DNA of 64,000 nt from AC-32 sp963763475 (GTDB lineage Bacteria; Actinomycetota; Thermoleophilia; Gaiellales; Gaiellaceae): positions 248,001 to 312,000 of the forward strand of contig CAVXOR010000004.1 in the NCBI GenBank assembly GCA_963763475.1, given 5' to 3'. Under the pieces are notes generated by a model. It was not told where the DNA came from. It worked only from the letters and a program-made list of their open reading frames with translations, and made no database searches. Below, in pieces: positions 1 through 5,893 of the stretch; the first letter of the stretch is position 1; each line of letters begins with the position of its first letter. Made by a program: the position numbers and the translations under genes.

Positions 1-328
1 ACTCCCAGGCGAACTCGACGGCACCGTCCTTGAAGTACTGGCCGAACGAGAAGTTGCCGAGCATCTCGAAGAAGGTCAGCGTCCTCTTGTTCAGGCCGAC
101 GTCGTCGATGTCGGGCGTCCGGAAGACCTTCTGCACAGTCGTCAGCAGCGGCGCCGGTGGCTCCTCGAACCCGAGGAAGAACGGCATCAACGGCTGCATC
201 CCGGCCGAGATCAGCAGTGTCGAGCGGTCGTCGGCGCGCGGGATCAGCGGCGCCGAGGGCCGGAACTCGTGGCCCTTCGACTCGAAGAACTCGCGGAAGC
301 CCGCGCGCAGCTCGGCGGTCGTTCGCAC
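1..328 (-). CDS. alaS: Alanyl-tRNA synthetase, N-terminal part (partial)
   Basis: Only the first 109 codons are inside the window; the rest runs off the left edge. The visible part is the start of the class II catalytic core of AlaRS, which charges tRNA-Ala in the cytoplasm. Recognisable stretches are FREFFESKGHEF, LISAGMQPLMPFF, TVQKVFRTPDID and FFEMLGNFSFGQYFK, all typical of the AlaRS N-terminus. The GTG at 328 was chosen because it gives the usual short N-terminus (RTTAELRAGF) and because a TAGAAT box lies 7 nt upstream. The gene follows the sigma-factor gene by 19 nt on the same strand but seems to have its own leaderless-type promoter. No anomaly is visible in this fragment. Confidence 0.95.
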   Translation of the reverse strand, partial: MRTTAELRAGFREFFESKGHEFRPSAPLIPRADDRSTLLISAGMQPLMPFFLGFEEPPAPLLTTVQKVFRTPDIDDVGLNKRTLTFFEMLGNFSFGQYFKDGAVEFAWE

Positions 329-335
329 CCGATCG

Positions 336-341
336 ATTCTA
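336..341 (-). promoter_or_regulatory. -10-like box (TAGAAT) for alaS
   Basis: TAGAAT on the minus strand ends 7 nt before the GTG start of alaS. This matches the TANNNT-N6-8-start arrangement seen at many genes here and would give a leaderless alaS mRNA. It lies in the 19-nt gap after the sigma gene. Confidence 0.5.
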
Positions 342-347
342 GGTGCG

Positions 348-1097
348 CTACGCGGACTGCTCGGCCGCGATCTCCTCGCGGATCTTCTCGAGCGAGCGGC
401 GAATCAGGCGCGAGACGTGCATCTGCGAGATGCCGACCTGCTGCGCGATCTGCGACTGGGTGAGGCCCTCGAAGAAGCGCAGGTGCAGGATCTTCCGCTC
501 GCGCTCGTCGAGAACCCGGAAGCCGGGCTCGAGCACCGCCCGGTCCTCCGAGACCTCGTACTGGTGCTCCTCGGTGCCGAGCGACTCGAGCGGATCGAGC
601 TCACCGTCGTCGTCTCCTCCACCCGAGCCGGCCGAGAGCGAGAGCGAGGTGTATGCGCGGCCGCTCTCGAGCGCCTCGAGTACCTCTTCGTCCGTGACGC
701 TCGCTGCCTTCGCCAGCTCGGGGATGGTCGGCGAGCGGCCGTTCTGGACGGTCAGCTCCTCGATCAGGCGCGAGAGCTGGATGTTCAGCTCCTGCAGGCC
801 GCGCGGAACCCGCACCGACCAGCCGCGGTCGCGGAAATGGCGCTTGATCTCGCCGATGATGTTCGGCGTCGCATAGGTGGTCAGCTCGACGCCGCGGTTG
901 ACGTCGAAGCGGTCGATCGCCTTGATCAGGCCGATCGCGCCGATCTGGACGAGGTCTTCGAGCTGCTCGCCGCGGTACGAGTAGCGCCGCGCCAGCGAGC
1001 GCACCAGCGACATGTACTGCTCGATCAGCTGCTCGCGGGCGGCGAGGTCGCCTTGCTCGTGATACCGCCGCAGCAGGACCTTGTCGCTCTGCTGCAT
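348..1097 (-). CDS. RNA polymerase sigma factor, SigB/SigF/SigG subfamily
   Basis: A 249-aa alternative sigma-70-family factor. Region 2 is seen at about residues 25-90 (YMSLVRSLARRYSYRGEQLE, DLVQIGAIGLIKAIDRFD, LTTYATPNIIGEIKRHFRDR), followed by VRVPRGLQELN and an alpha-helical region 3. A Gly/Asp-rich linker comes near residue 150. Region 4 has the helix-turn-helix LTQSQIAQQVGISQMHVSRL. Length and layout fit the stress/sporulation-type group-3 sigma factors, which are usually held by an RsbW/SpoIIAB-like anti-sigma. Its ATG at 1097 shares one base with the stop of just such a gene (TGATG), so the two are translationally coupled, and both sit behind mnmA. Which stress it serves cannot be read from the sequence. 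Confidence 0.9.
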   Translation of the reverse strand: MQQSDKVLLRRYHEQGDLAAREQLIEQYMSLVRSLARRYSYRGEQLEDLVQIGAIGLIKAIDRFDVNRGVELTTYATPNIIGEIKRHFRDRGWSVRVPRGLQELNIQLSRLIEELTVQNGRSPTIPELAKAASVTDEEVLEALESGRAYTSLSLSAGSGGGDDDGELDPLESLGTEEHQYEVSEDRAVLEPGFRVLDERERKILHLRFFEGLTQSQIAQQVGISQMHVSRLIRRSLEKIREEIAAEQSA

Positions 1098-1468
1098 CAG
1101 CCGGCACTGTCCGTGTTCTTGGTCAGCTCGAGCCAGCCGTCGCCGCCCAGCTCGTAGCCGTCGAGCACCGTCTCCAAGATCCGCTTCAGGCTCACGCCGT
1201 CGTCGTCGCGCTCGAGCTCGGCCTGCAGCGAGTCCGTCGTGAACGGCCCGACCCGAGTCACGATCGCGCGCTCGGCCAGACGCAGCTCGACCGTCACCTG
1301 CCCGTCTTCGGAGGCCCGCTCGAGCACCGCTTCGAGTGCCGTCTCGAGGTCGTCGATGCTCTCGAAGGTCAGGTTCCGTCGCGCGGCGACCCCGCCGAGC
1401 ACGAGGTGCGCGACTCCGTGGAACGGCTGTTCGCGTGGGATTGTCAATGTGATCAAGTCGCCAGTCAT
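1097..1468 (-). CDS. RsbW-like anti-sigma factor with degenerate ATP site
   Basis: A 123-aa protein in the position and with the outline of a GHKL (HATPase_c_2) anti-sigma factor: an N-terminal strand-helix (FHGVAHLVLGGVAARRNLTF), the helix IDDLETALEAVLERA that aligns with the N-box of RsbW, and a C-terminal LELTK strand. The residues RsbW kinases use are missing. The N-box SEAxxNA reads EAVLERA (Glu to Ala, Asn to Arg), and there is no DxGxG Mg-ATP loop. It probably still binds the sigma factor encoded next to it but should not phosphorylate an anti-anti-sigma protein. The ATG at 1468 overlaps the mnmA stop (ATGA), and its stop overlaps the sigma start, so all three are coupled. The family call is an inference from fold outline and neighbour. 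Confidence 0.7.
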   Translation of the reverse strand: MTGDLITLTIPREQPFHGVAHLVLGGVAARRNLTFESIDDLETALEAVLERASEDGQVTVELRLAERAIVTRVGPFTTDSLQAELERDDDGVSLKRILETVLDGYELGGDGWLELTKNTDSAG

Positions 1469-2757
1469 TCGCCCTCCGATTGGAACGCGCCAAGGGCTGC
1501 GCGGGTTTCGGCTGGCTTGATCGTTCCGGCGCCCACCACGGCTCCGTCGTCGTAGAGCACCGCCGTCTGGCCCGGAGCGACGCCGTGCGCGGGCCGGTCC
1601 AGAGTCAGCCGGAAGCCGCCGTCGGCCTTCGTCACGTCCGCGCCGACCGCGGGCGAGCGGTAGCGCAGCTTTGCCTCCGCACGCTCTACGTCGAGGTACA
1701 GGCGGCCGCGGACCGTCAGCTCGCTGATTGCGAGCGCCGCCCGCGGGCCGACGACGACCGCGTTCGTCCCGGGCTCGCTGCGCAGCGCGTAGAGCGGCTG
1801 GCCGGCGGCAACGCCGAGGCCCTTGCGCTGGCCGGGCGTGAAGCGCCAGTAGCCGGCATGCCTGCCGAGCTCGGTGCCGTGCTCGTCCACGACGGGGCCG
1901 TCCGCGGCGGCCAGCCCGTGCCGCTCGAGGAAGTCGCGGTAGTCGCCGCCGGCGAGGAAGCACGCTTCCTGGCTCTCGGCGCGGCCCGCCGCCTCCAGGC
2001 CGGCAGCTGCGGCCTCCGCGCGCGTCTCCTCCTTGCCCTGCTCGCCGAGCGGGAACCAGAGCCTGTCGAGGAAGCGCGGGTCGAGGCGGGCCAGCATGTA
2101 CGACTGGTCCTTGCGCTCGTCGGCTGCGCGTGCGAGGAGCAGGCGCCCGTCCCGCTCGACGATCCGGGCGTAGTGGCCGGTCGCCAGTCGCTCGGCGCCC
2201 CCGCGCTCGGCGAACGAGAGCAGCTCGGCGAAGCGGAAGCTGCCGTTGCAGCGGATGCAGGGGTTTGGCGTCTCGCCAGCGGCATAACCGCGAACGAACG
2301 GCTCAACCACCGCCGCGCGGAACTCCTCGCGCAGGTCCAGCGTCACGTGCGGGATGCCGCGCCGGTGGCAGGTGGCGCGGGCGGCGAGCACAGCCTCCGG
2401 CGAGCAGCAGGCACGCTCGGCGTCGGGGCCCTGCGGGTCGAGCCAGAGGCGCAGCGTCACGCCGATCGCGTCGGGGCCGGCGCGCAGGAGCGCGACCGCC
2501 GAGTCGACGCCGCCGCTCATCGCCACGGCGATGCGGCCCGGCTTCGGCTCGGCGCGAAAGACCTGTGCGAGCCCGTTGGCCAGCGCGTCGACCGCGAGCT
2601 CGTCACCGCCGACTGCGGCAGCCTCGAGCAGGGTCAGGCCCGCGAGCGGACGCTCCAGCCCCTCGGCTTCGGCGCTGAGGATCCGCTCTCCCTCGACCGT
2701 GAGCCGCACGAGCGCCCAGCGTCCGTCACGCGTCGAATCTCCGACAACCTCGACCAT
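1465..2757 (-). CDS. mnmA: tRNA 2-thiouridylase MnmA with extra NifU-like N-terminal segment
   Basis: A 430-aa enzyme that puts sulfur on uridine-34 of tRNA-Lys/Glu/Gln, drawing sulfur from a desulfurase relay. The MnmA core starts near residue 75: PP-loop AVAMSGGVDSAVAL, first catalytic Cys region NPCIRCNGSF (a Cys-x2-Cys), LATGHYARI, KDQSYML, and second Cys in SQEACFLAGGDY. The C-terminal beta-barrel ends with AVLYDDGAVVGAGTI. The first 70 or so residues are extra compared with E. coli MnmA. They resemble a shrunken NifU/IscU scaffold domain (VRLTVEGERILSAEAEGL, then LAGLTLLEAAAV) without the scaffold cysteines. First gene of the mnmA/anti-sigma/sigma operon; a TAGCCT box ends 6 nt before the ATG. 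Confidence 0.93.
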   Translation of the reverse strand: MVEVVGDSTRDGRWALVRLTVEGERILSAEAEGLERPLAGLTLLEAAAVGGDELAVDALANGLAQVFRAEPKPGRIAVAMSGGVDSAVALLRAGPDAIGVTLRLWLDPQGPDAERACCSPEAVLAARATCHRRGIPHVTLDLREEFRAAVVEPFVRGYAAGETPNPCIRCNGSFRFAELLSFAERGGAERLATGHYARIVERDGRLLLARAADERKDQSYMLARLDPRFLDRLWFPLGEQGKEETRAEAAAAGLEAAGRAESQEACFLAGGDYRDFLERHGLAAADGPVVDEHGTELGRHAGYWRFTPGQRKGLGVAAGQPLYALRSEPGTNAVVVGPRAALAISELTVRGRLYLDVERAEAKLRYRSPAVGADVTKADGGFRLTLDRPAHGVAPGQTAVLYDDGAVVGAGTIKPAETRAALGAFQSEGE

Positions 2758-2990
2758 GCGCCCAGGCTAGCGATCCTCGAGCGGCGAAACGGGGGGACCG
2801 AAATCCCCCCGTCTCGTCTCCAGCCTGCCGATGCGCCGAGGCCCGTGGTGAACCTGGACAAGCCAGGTGGGTGCCGCGTCTTCCGTCGGCGTGAGCCTCT
2901 GGTCGAACGACAGCTCCCTCTCACTCGGTGTTGGTTCTACAGGGTGCCCCGAGCACGCACAGGCTCGAGTGCGCTCATTGTAGCGCCGGC
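2758..2990. other. 233-bp intergenic region with several hairpins; possible terminator or small RNA
   Basis: No gene is evident here. A perfect 9-bp inverted repeat with a 6-nt loop lies at 2789-2812 (ACGGGGGGA / TCCCCCCGT). On the minus strand it is followed by TTTC, so it may end transcription from the RlpA-like operon just before the mnmA promoter. A second hairpin at 2951-2976 (GAGC..GCAC with GTGCGCTC) starts 14 nt after the RlpA-like stop. A third is a 6-bp stem at 2852-2868 (ACCTGG / CCAGGT). The block between 2830 and 2950 is structured but matches no RNA family I can name. Confidence 0.4.
2764..2769 (-). promoter_or_regulatory. -10-like box (TAGCCT) for the mnmA operon
   Basis: TAGCCT on the minus strand, with 6 nt to the mnmA ATG. 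It fits the leaderless pattern of the window and supports the long mnmA start, which includes the NifU-like segment. Confidence 0.55.
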
Positions 2991-3410
2991 TCAGCGGGCG
3001 AAGACCCAGCGGATGCGCTGGACGCCGTCCACGCCGAGCTCCTCCGCGAGCTTCGGCGTCAGGTCGAACTTGCGGCCGGGGAGCACCGGGCGGCGGTCGA
3101 TCACCCGCGTGAGGATGTGCGGGCTGTCCTTGTAGGCGACGTAGACGAGAATCCCGCAGGGCAGCACCGAGTCGGTCACGCCTTCGGTGTTCGGCTTGAG
3201 CACGTAGCCACAGCGCGTGCGCCGGCCGTAGCGGGGCCGTTCGGCGCCCGCGAGCGCGGAGTACCAACTGCCGCCGGCCACGGGCACGGGCTGCGGAATG
3301 CCGGTGATCGCCTGGCCCTTGTCGTGCGAGGTCAGCGCGAGCGCGACGACCGCGGCGAGCAGCGCGATCCCGGCCAGGGCCACTTGCCGCTGCACCGAGG
3401 CGGCGCTCAC
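2991..3410 (-). CDS. Secreted or membrane-anchored RlpA-like (double-psi beta-barrel) protein
   Basis: A 139-aa protein with one N-terminal hydrophobic segment (about residues 7-25, VALAGIALLAAVVALAL) acting as signal anchor, then a small domain. The motifs GGSWYSAL, GYVLKPNTEG, LPCGILVYV, LTRVIDRRP and FDLTPKLAEELG match the RlpA/expansin double-psi beta-barrel (GxASWYG, LPxGTxVxV, VxDRGP, xDLSxAAA). RlpA proteins act on peptidoglycan, but the catalytic Asp of lytic RlpA is not obviously kept, so the enzymatic role is uncertain. The GTG start at 3410 overlaps the upstream reading frame's stop (GTGA). It is the last gene of a small envelope operon that also holds two paralogous membrane proteins. 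Confidence 0.75.
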   Translation of the reverse strand: MSAASVQRQVALAGIALLAAVVALALTSHDKGQAITGIPQPVPVAGGSWYSALAGAERPRYGRRTRCGYVLKPNTEGVTDSVLPCGILVYVAYKDSPHILTRVIDRRPVLPGRKFDLTPKLAEELGVDGVQRIRWVFAR

Positions 3411-3631
3411 CGGACCAGCCCCGCGAGGCCGGCGCCGAACGCATCGCGCACCAGCGGGTCGAACTCCACCGGCAGGTCGCCGGACGCGTCCGCGAACTCG
3501 CGCAGGTGCAGCAGGAGCAGCGCGCGCTCCTCCTCGGCCGCCACGTCGCCGTTCAGCTCCCCGGCCAGGCGCTCGAGCTCCCAGATGTTCCAGACGCGCG
3601 GGGTCGAGTCCCGCAGGACGAGCGGGACCAC
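3407..3631 (-). CDS. C-terminal reading frame of a probably frameshifted membrane protein
   Basis: A 74-codon frame beginning at a GTG inside the preceding Glu-Pro repeat gene, in another frame. Its product (LRDSTPRVWNIWELERLA..., rich in E, L and A) looks like a real folded domain. The frame it replaces turns into low-quality sequence (SRSSCGTRPRASG) at the same point. Joined to the N-terminal frame (3553-3975) it gives one protein: two membrane helices, a Pro/Glu linker and this roughly 70-aa domain. One extra G near 3630 (GAGTGG to GAGGTGG) would restore the frame as PEVVPLVLRD. Its stop overlaps the RlpA-like start by 4 nt, as operon neighbours here do. Confidence 0.6.
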   Translation of the reverse strand: MVPLVLRDSTPRVWNIWELERLAGELNGDVAAEEERALLLLHLREFADASGDLPVEFDPLVRDAFGAGLAGLVR

Positions 3632-3975
3632 TCGGGCTCGGGCTCGGGCTCCGGCTCTGGTGGAGGCGGCGGCGCCTCGACGAGCACTGGCGCCGGCTCA
3701 GGTTCGGGTTCGAGCTCTGGTTCGGGCTCCAGCTCGGGCTCGCGCTCGAGCTCGGGCTGCGATTCAAGCTCGGGCGCCGGAGGGGGCTCCGGCTCGGCGC
3801 TCGCTTGAGCGCGCCGCGAGCCCGCGCGCTCGATCAGGGCGACGAGCAGCCACGCTCCGAACATGACGATCCCGATCCAGAGCGCGTCGAGCCCGGCGAG
3901 GCCGGCGGCCGCTGCGATCAGGATCAAGAACGTCGCTTCGAGCAGGAACCGGACGAGTGAGAGCCGGATCCTCAC
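3553..3975 (-). CDS. Two-helix membrane protein with Glu-Pro-rich tail (N-terminal frame, likely frameshifted)
   Basis: Start GTG at 3975 overlaps the preceding gene's stop (GTGA). Residues 1-50 hold two membrane helices (LVRFLLEATFLILIAAAAGL and WIGIVMFGAWLLVALIE), followed by a long Pro-Glu repeat. The first 50 residues are clearly related to those of the neighbouring 317-aa protein (shared RF-LEA-FL-L, AGL, IVM-AW-LVA-IE), so the pair arose by tandem duplication. The true coding frame most likely passes to the 3407-3631 frame near 3630; the 25 or so residues after that point in this frame look like out-of-frame sequence. Function unknown. The place beside a coiled-coil protein and an RlpA-like protein suggests an envelope role. 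Confidence 0.6.
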   Translation of the reverse strand: MRIRLSLVRFLLEATFLILIAAAAGLAGLDALWIGIVMFGAWLLVALIERAGSRRAQASAEPEPPPAPELESQPELEREPELEPEPELEPEPEPAPVLVEAPPPPPEPEPEPEPEWSRSSCGTRPRASGTSGSSSAWPGS

Positions 3976-4925
3976 CCGCTGCGCTCCTCGGTGTCATCGC
4001 GCGTGTCGAAGAGCTCGGCGACCTCCTCCGTGGCGCGGCTCTCCTCCGGCGCGGAACGTCGCGGCAGCAGCTTCACGTGTCTCGGCGGAGGTGGCGGCTC
4101 GGGCTCCACCTCCGGCTCGCGCCGGCGCAGAAGCGAGCGCAGTCGTCCTTGGCGCGGCTCTTCGTCGGCGGCAGGCTCCGGCTCCTCGGCCACCGCCGGC
4201 AACGCCGGCGTTGGCTCCGGCTCCGGCTCCGGTTCGACGTGTCGCGGCGGCTCCGCCTCCGCGTCCGGCTCGCGCCGGCGCAGGAGCGAGCGCCGCCGAG
4301 GGCGCGGCTCATCGTCGGCCGCAGGCTCGGCGTCCTCAGCCACCGCCGGCAGCGCCGGCACTGGCTTTGACGCAGGCTCTGGGTCCGGCTCGGGTCCGGA
4401 CACGAGCTCCGGCTCCGGCTCGGGCTCCGGTTCGACGTGTCGCGGCGGCTCCGCCTCCGCGTCCGGCTCGCGCCGGCGCAGGAGCGAGCGCCGCCGACGG
4501 TGCGGCTCGTCGTCGGCCGCAGGCTCGGCGTCCTCAGCCACCGCCGGCAGCGCCGGCACTGGCGTTGACGCAGGCTCTGGGTCCGCCTCGGGGTCGGGTG
4601 CGGACACGAGCTCGGGCTCCGGCTCCGGCTCCGGCTCGGGCTCGGCGCGTTCCGGCGGAGCGACGATAGTCCGCTCCTCGGGCAGCGGCCAGGCAGCCTC
4701 GGCCTCGTCAGCCGGCGGCTCGCTCCGCTGCGGTAGGAGGTACGTGAAGGGCGTGGCGGAGATCCGCTCGGCCGTGAACTCGACGATCGCGACCAGCACC
4801 CAGGCGATCGCCATCACGAGCACGATGTACGCCGGGCGCAGGTCGGCGAGGCCCGCGCCAATGGCGAGCAGCACGAGGAAGAGCGCCTCGAGCGCGAAGC
4901 GGAATCCGAGCCGGCCCGGAAGCAC
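3972..4925 (-). CDS. Two-helix membrane protein with repeated Glu/Pro/Arg-rich cytoplasmic tail
   Basis: A 317-aa protein with two helices at about residues 8-27 and 32-52 (LEALFLVLLAIGAGLADL, AYIVLVMAIAWVLVAIVEF), then over 250 residues of charged low-complexity sequence. The tail holds two nearly identical 66-residue units and a partial third. Each has PALPAVAEDAEPAADDEP, RRRSLLRRREPDAEAEPP and an EPEPEPE run. The alternating acidic (EP) and basic (RRRSLLRRR) blocks may bind or space something at the membrane, but I recognise no domain. Start GTG at 4925, 9 nt after the corrected stop of the coiled-coil gene; its stop overlaps the paralogue's start. Confidence 0.75.
   Translation of the reverse strand: MLPGRLGFRFALEALFLVLLAIGAGLADLRPAYIVLVMAIAWVLVAIVEFTAERISATPFTYLLPQRSEPPADEAEAAWPLPEERTIVAPPERAEPEPEPEPEPELVSAPDPEADPEPASTPVPALPAVAEDAEPAADDEPHRRRRSLLRRREPDAEAEPPRHVEPEPEPEPELVSGPEPDPEPASKPVPALPAVAEDAEPAADDEPRPRRRSLLRRREPDAEAEPPRHVEPEPEPEPTPALPAVAEEPEPAADEEPRQGRLRSLLRRREPEVEPEPPPPPRHVKLLPRRSAPEESRATEEVAELFDTRDDTEERSG
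4233..4628. repeat. Intragenic tandem repeat, about 198 bp x 2 plus a diverged partial copy
   Basis: Within the 317-aa membrane protein gene the string starting TTCGACGTGTCGCGG recurs at 4233 and 4431, and CAGGCTCTGGGTCCG recurs at 4373 and 4571, both at a 198-bp (66-codon) spacing. The second unit has a 6-bp insertion near 4600. A third, more diverged copy extends to about 4040. Units keep the frame, so copy number can change without breaking the protein. Confidence 0.85.
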
Positions 4926-4934
4926 GGCCCGAGC

Positions 4935-5829
4935 CTAGCCGGTCGTGTCGTCTTCGTTCTGCGGCGCGGGCGGCGACGGGCCCGGTGAGACCGGCGGCGA
5001 GAGCGGGGGTTCCTCCGGCTCCGCGCGGCTCGGCCTCCTCGGCCGCCTCGGGCTCCCGCAGCTTCGGCCCGGAGACGGCTGACGAGGCTCCGGTCCCGCG
5101 GCTGGACTCGGCAGCGGCCTGCGCCGCGCTGACGATGGACTGCGCGACACGGTCGATCGCCTCGTCGCCGAGACCGGCGGCGGCGAGCAACTGCTCGGCG
5201 CCTTCCTGGGCGCGGCTGATGATCGCGCCGGCCTGTCCCCGTGCCCACTCGAGCGTCTGCTCGACCTCGGCACGGGTCGCGTTCGTGAGCTCGGTCGCCT
5301 GGTGGCGAGCCTGCTCCAGCAGCCGGGCCGCTCGCGACTCGGCCTCGGAGATTTCCCGCGAGGCCTGCTGCTCGGCCTCCTGCGTCGTCTTGCGCGACTC
5401 GCTCTTGGCCGCGTTCAGCATCTCTGCCCGCTGGCGCTCGCTCTCCTGGCGGTACGTGTCGACGTCGCCCTGGCGCTCCTGCAGCTCGCGCTGGCGCCGT
5501 GATACTTCTTCCTCGGTCCGGCGGAACTGCGCGGCCGAGGCCGTCTGCGCGTCGCGCTCGATCGTGTCGGCCATCTCGGCGGCGGCCCGGATCATGTGCA
5601 TCGCGTCCATGCGCACCGCGTGGCCGGTCGGCTCGACCCCGCTCTGACCGGCGGCCTGCAGCACGCGGAGCTGGACCTGGAGCTGCGTCGTGTGCCGACG
5701 GAAGGCGTCGAAGGCCTCCCGCACCTTCTCGCGGTCGAATCCGTCGGCGGCGCTTGGCAGGTCCTCGACCCGCGGCAACGACGTCAGCGACGGTGCTTGC
5801 GACGCTCGCTCGGGACCTTCGGATGCCAT
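4935..5829 (-). CDS. Coiled-coil (DivIVA-like) protein, probably frameshifted near its C-terminus
   Basis: Starts at ATG 5829. After about 35 residues comes a long, almost unbroken coiled coil (about residues 35-240), rich in E, Q, R and A (RRTEEEVSRRQRELQERQ, SREISEAESRAARLLEQA), as in DivIVA/GpsB-type or other filament-forming actinobacterial proteins. No classical DivIVA N-terminal motif is visible. Its own frame stays open to 4708, which would overlap the next gene by 218 bp, and reads like shadow sequence after EAAEEAEP. A frame change near 5025 gives an EPEEPPLSPPVSPGPSPP tail with its stop at 4935, just before the next gene at 4925. I take that as the real end. First gene of the envelope cluster, 64 nt after aspS. 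Confidence 0.65.
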
Positions 5830-5893
5830 GCGCTACCTCGCCTCCTGACTCGAACTCGGACGCACAAAGTATGACTGCTGGATCGGCTTGCCG

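Noticed and set aside
2860..2885. T-box-like string AGGTGGGTGCCGCG on the plus strand
   Set aside because: No specifier stem upstream and no gene downstream on that strand; chance similarity.
2840..2900. SRP RNA-like GGTGAACC string
   Set aside because: The conserved SRP domain IV loop (GGAAG with AGCA) is not in the right place.
4035..4640. CRISPR-like array of short repeats
   Set aside because: It is a coding tandem repeat with a 198-bp period in frame; no spacers and no cas genes anywhere in the window.
4708..4934. C-terminal extension of the coiled-coil protein over the next gene
   Set aside because: Overlaps a good coding frame by 218 bp and reads as shadow sequence; a frameshift near 5025 explains it better.
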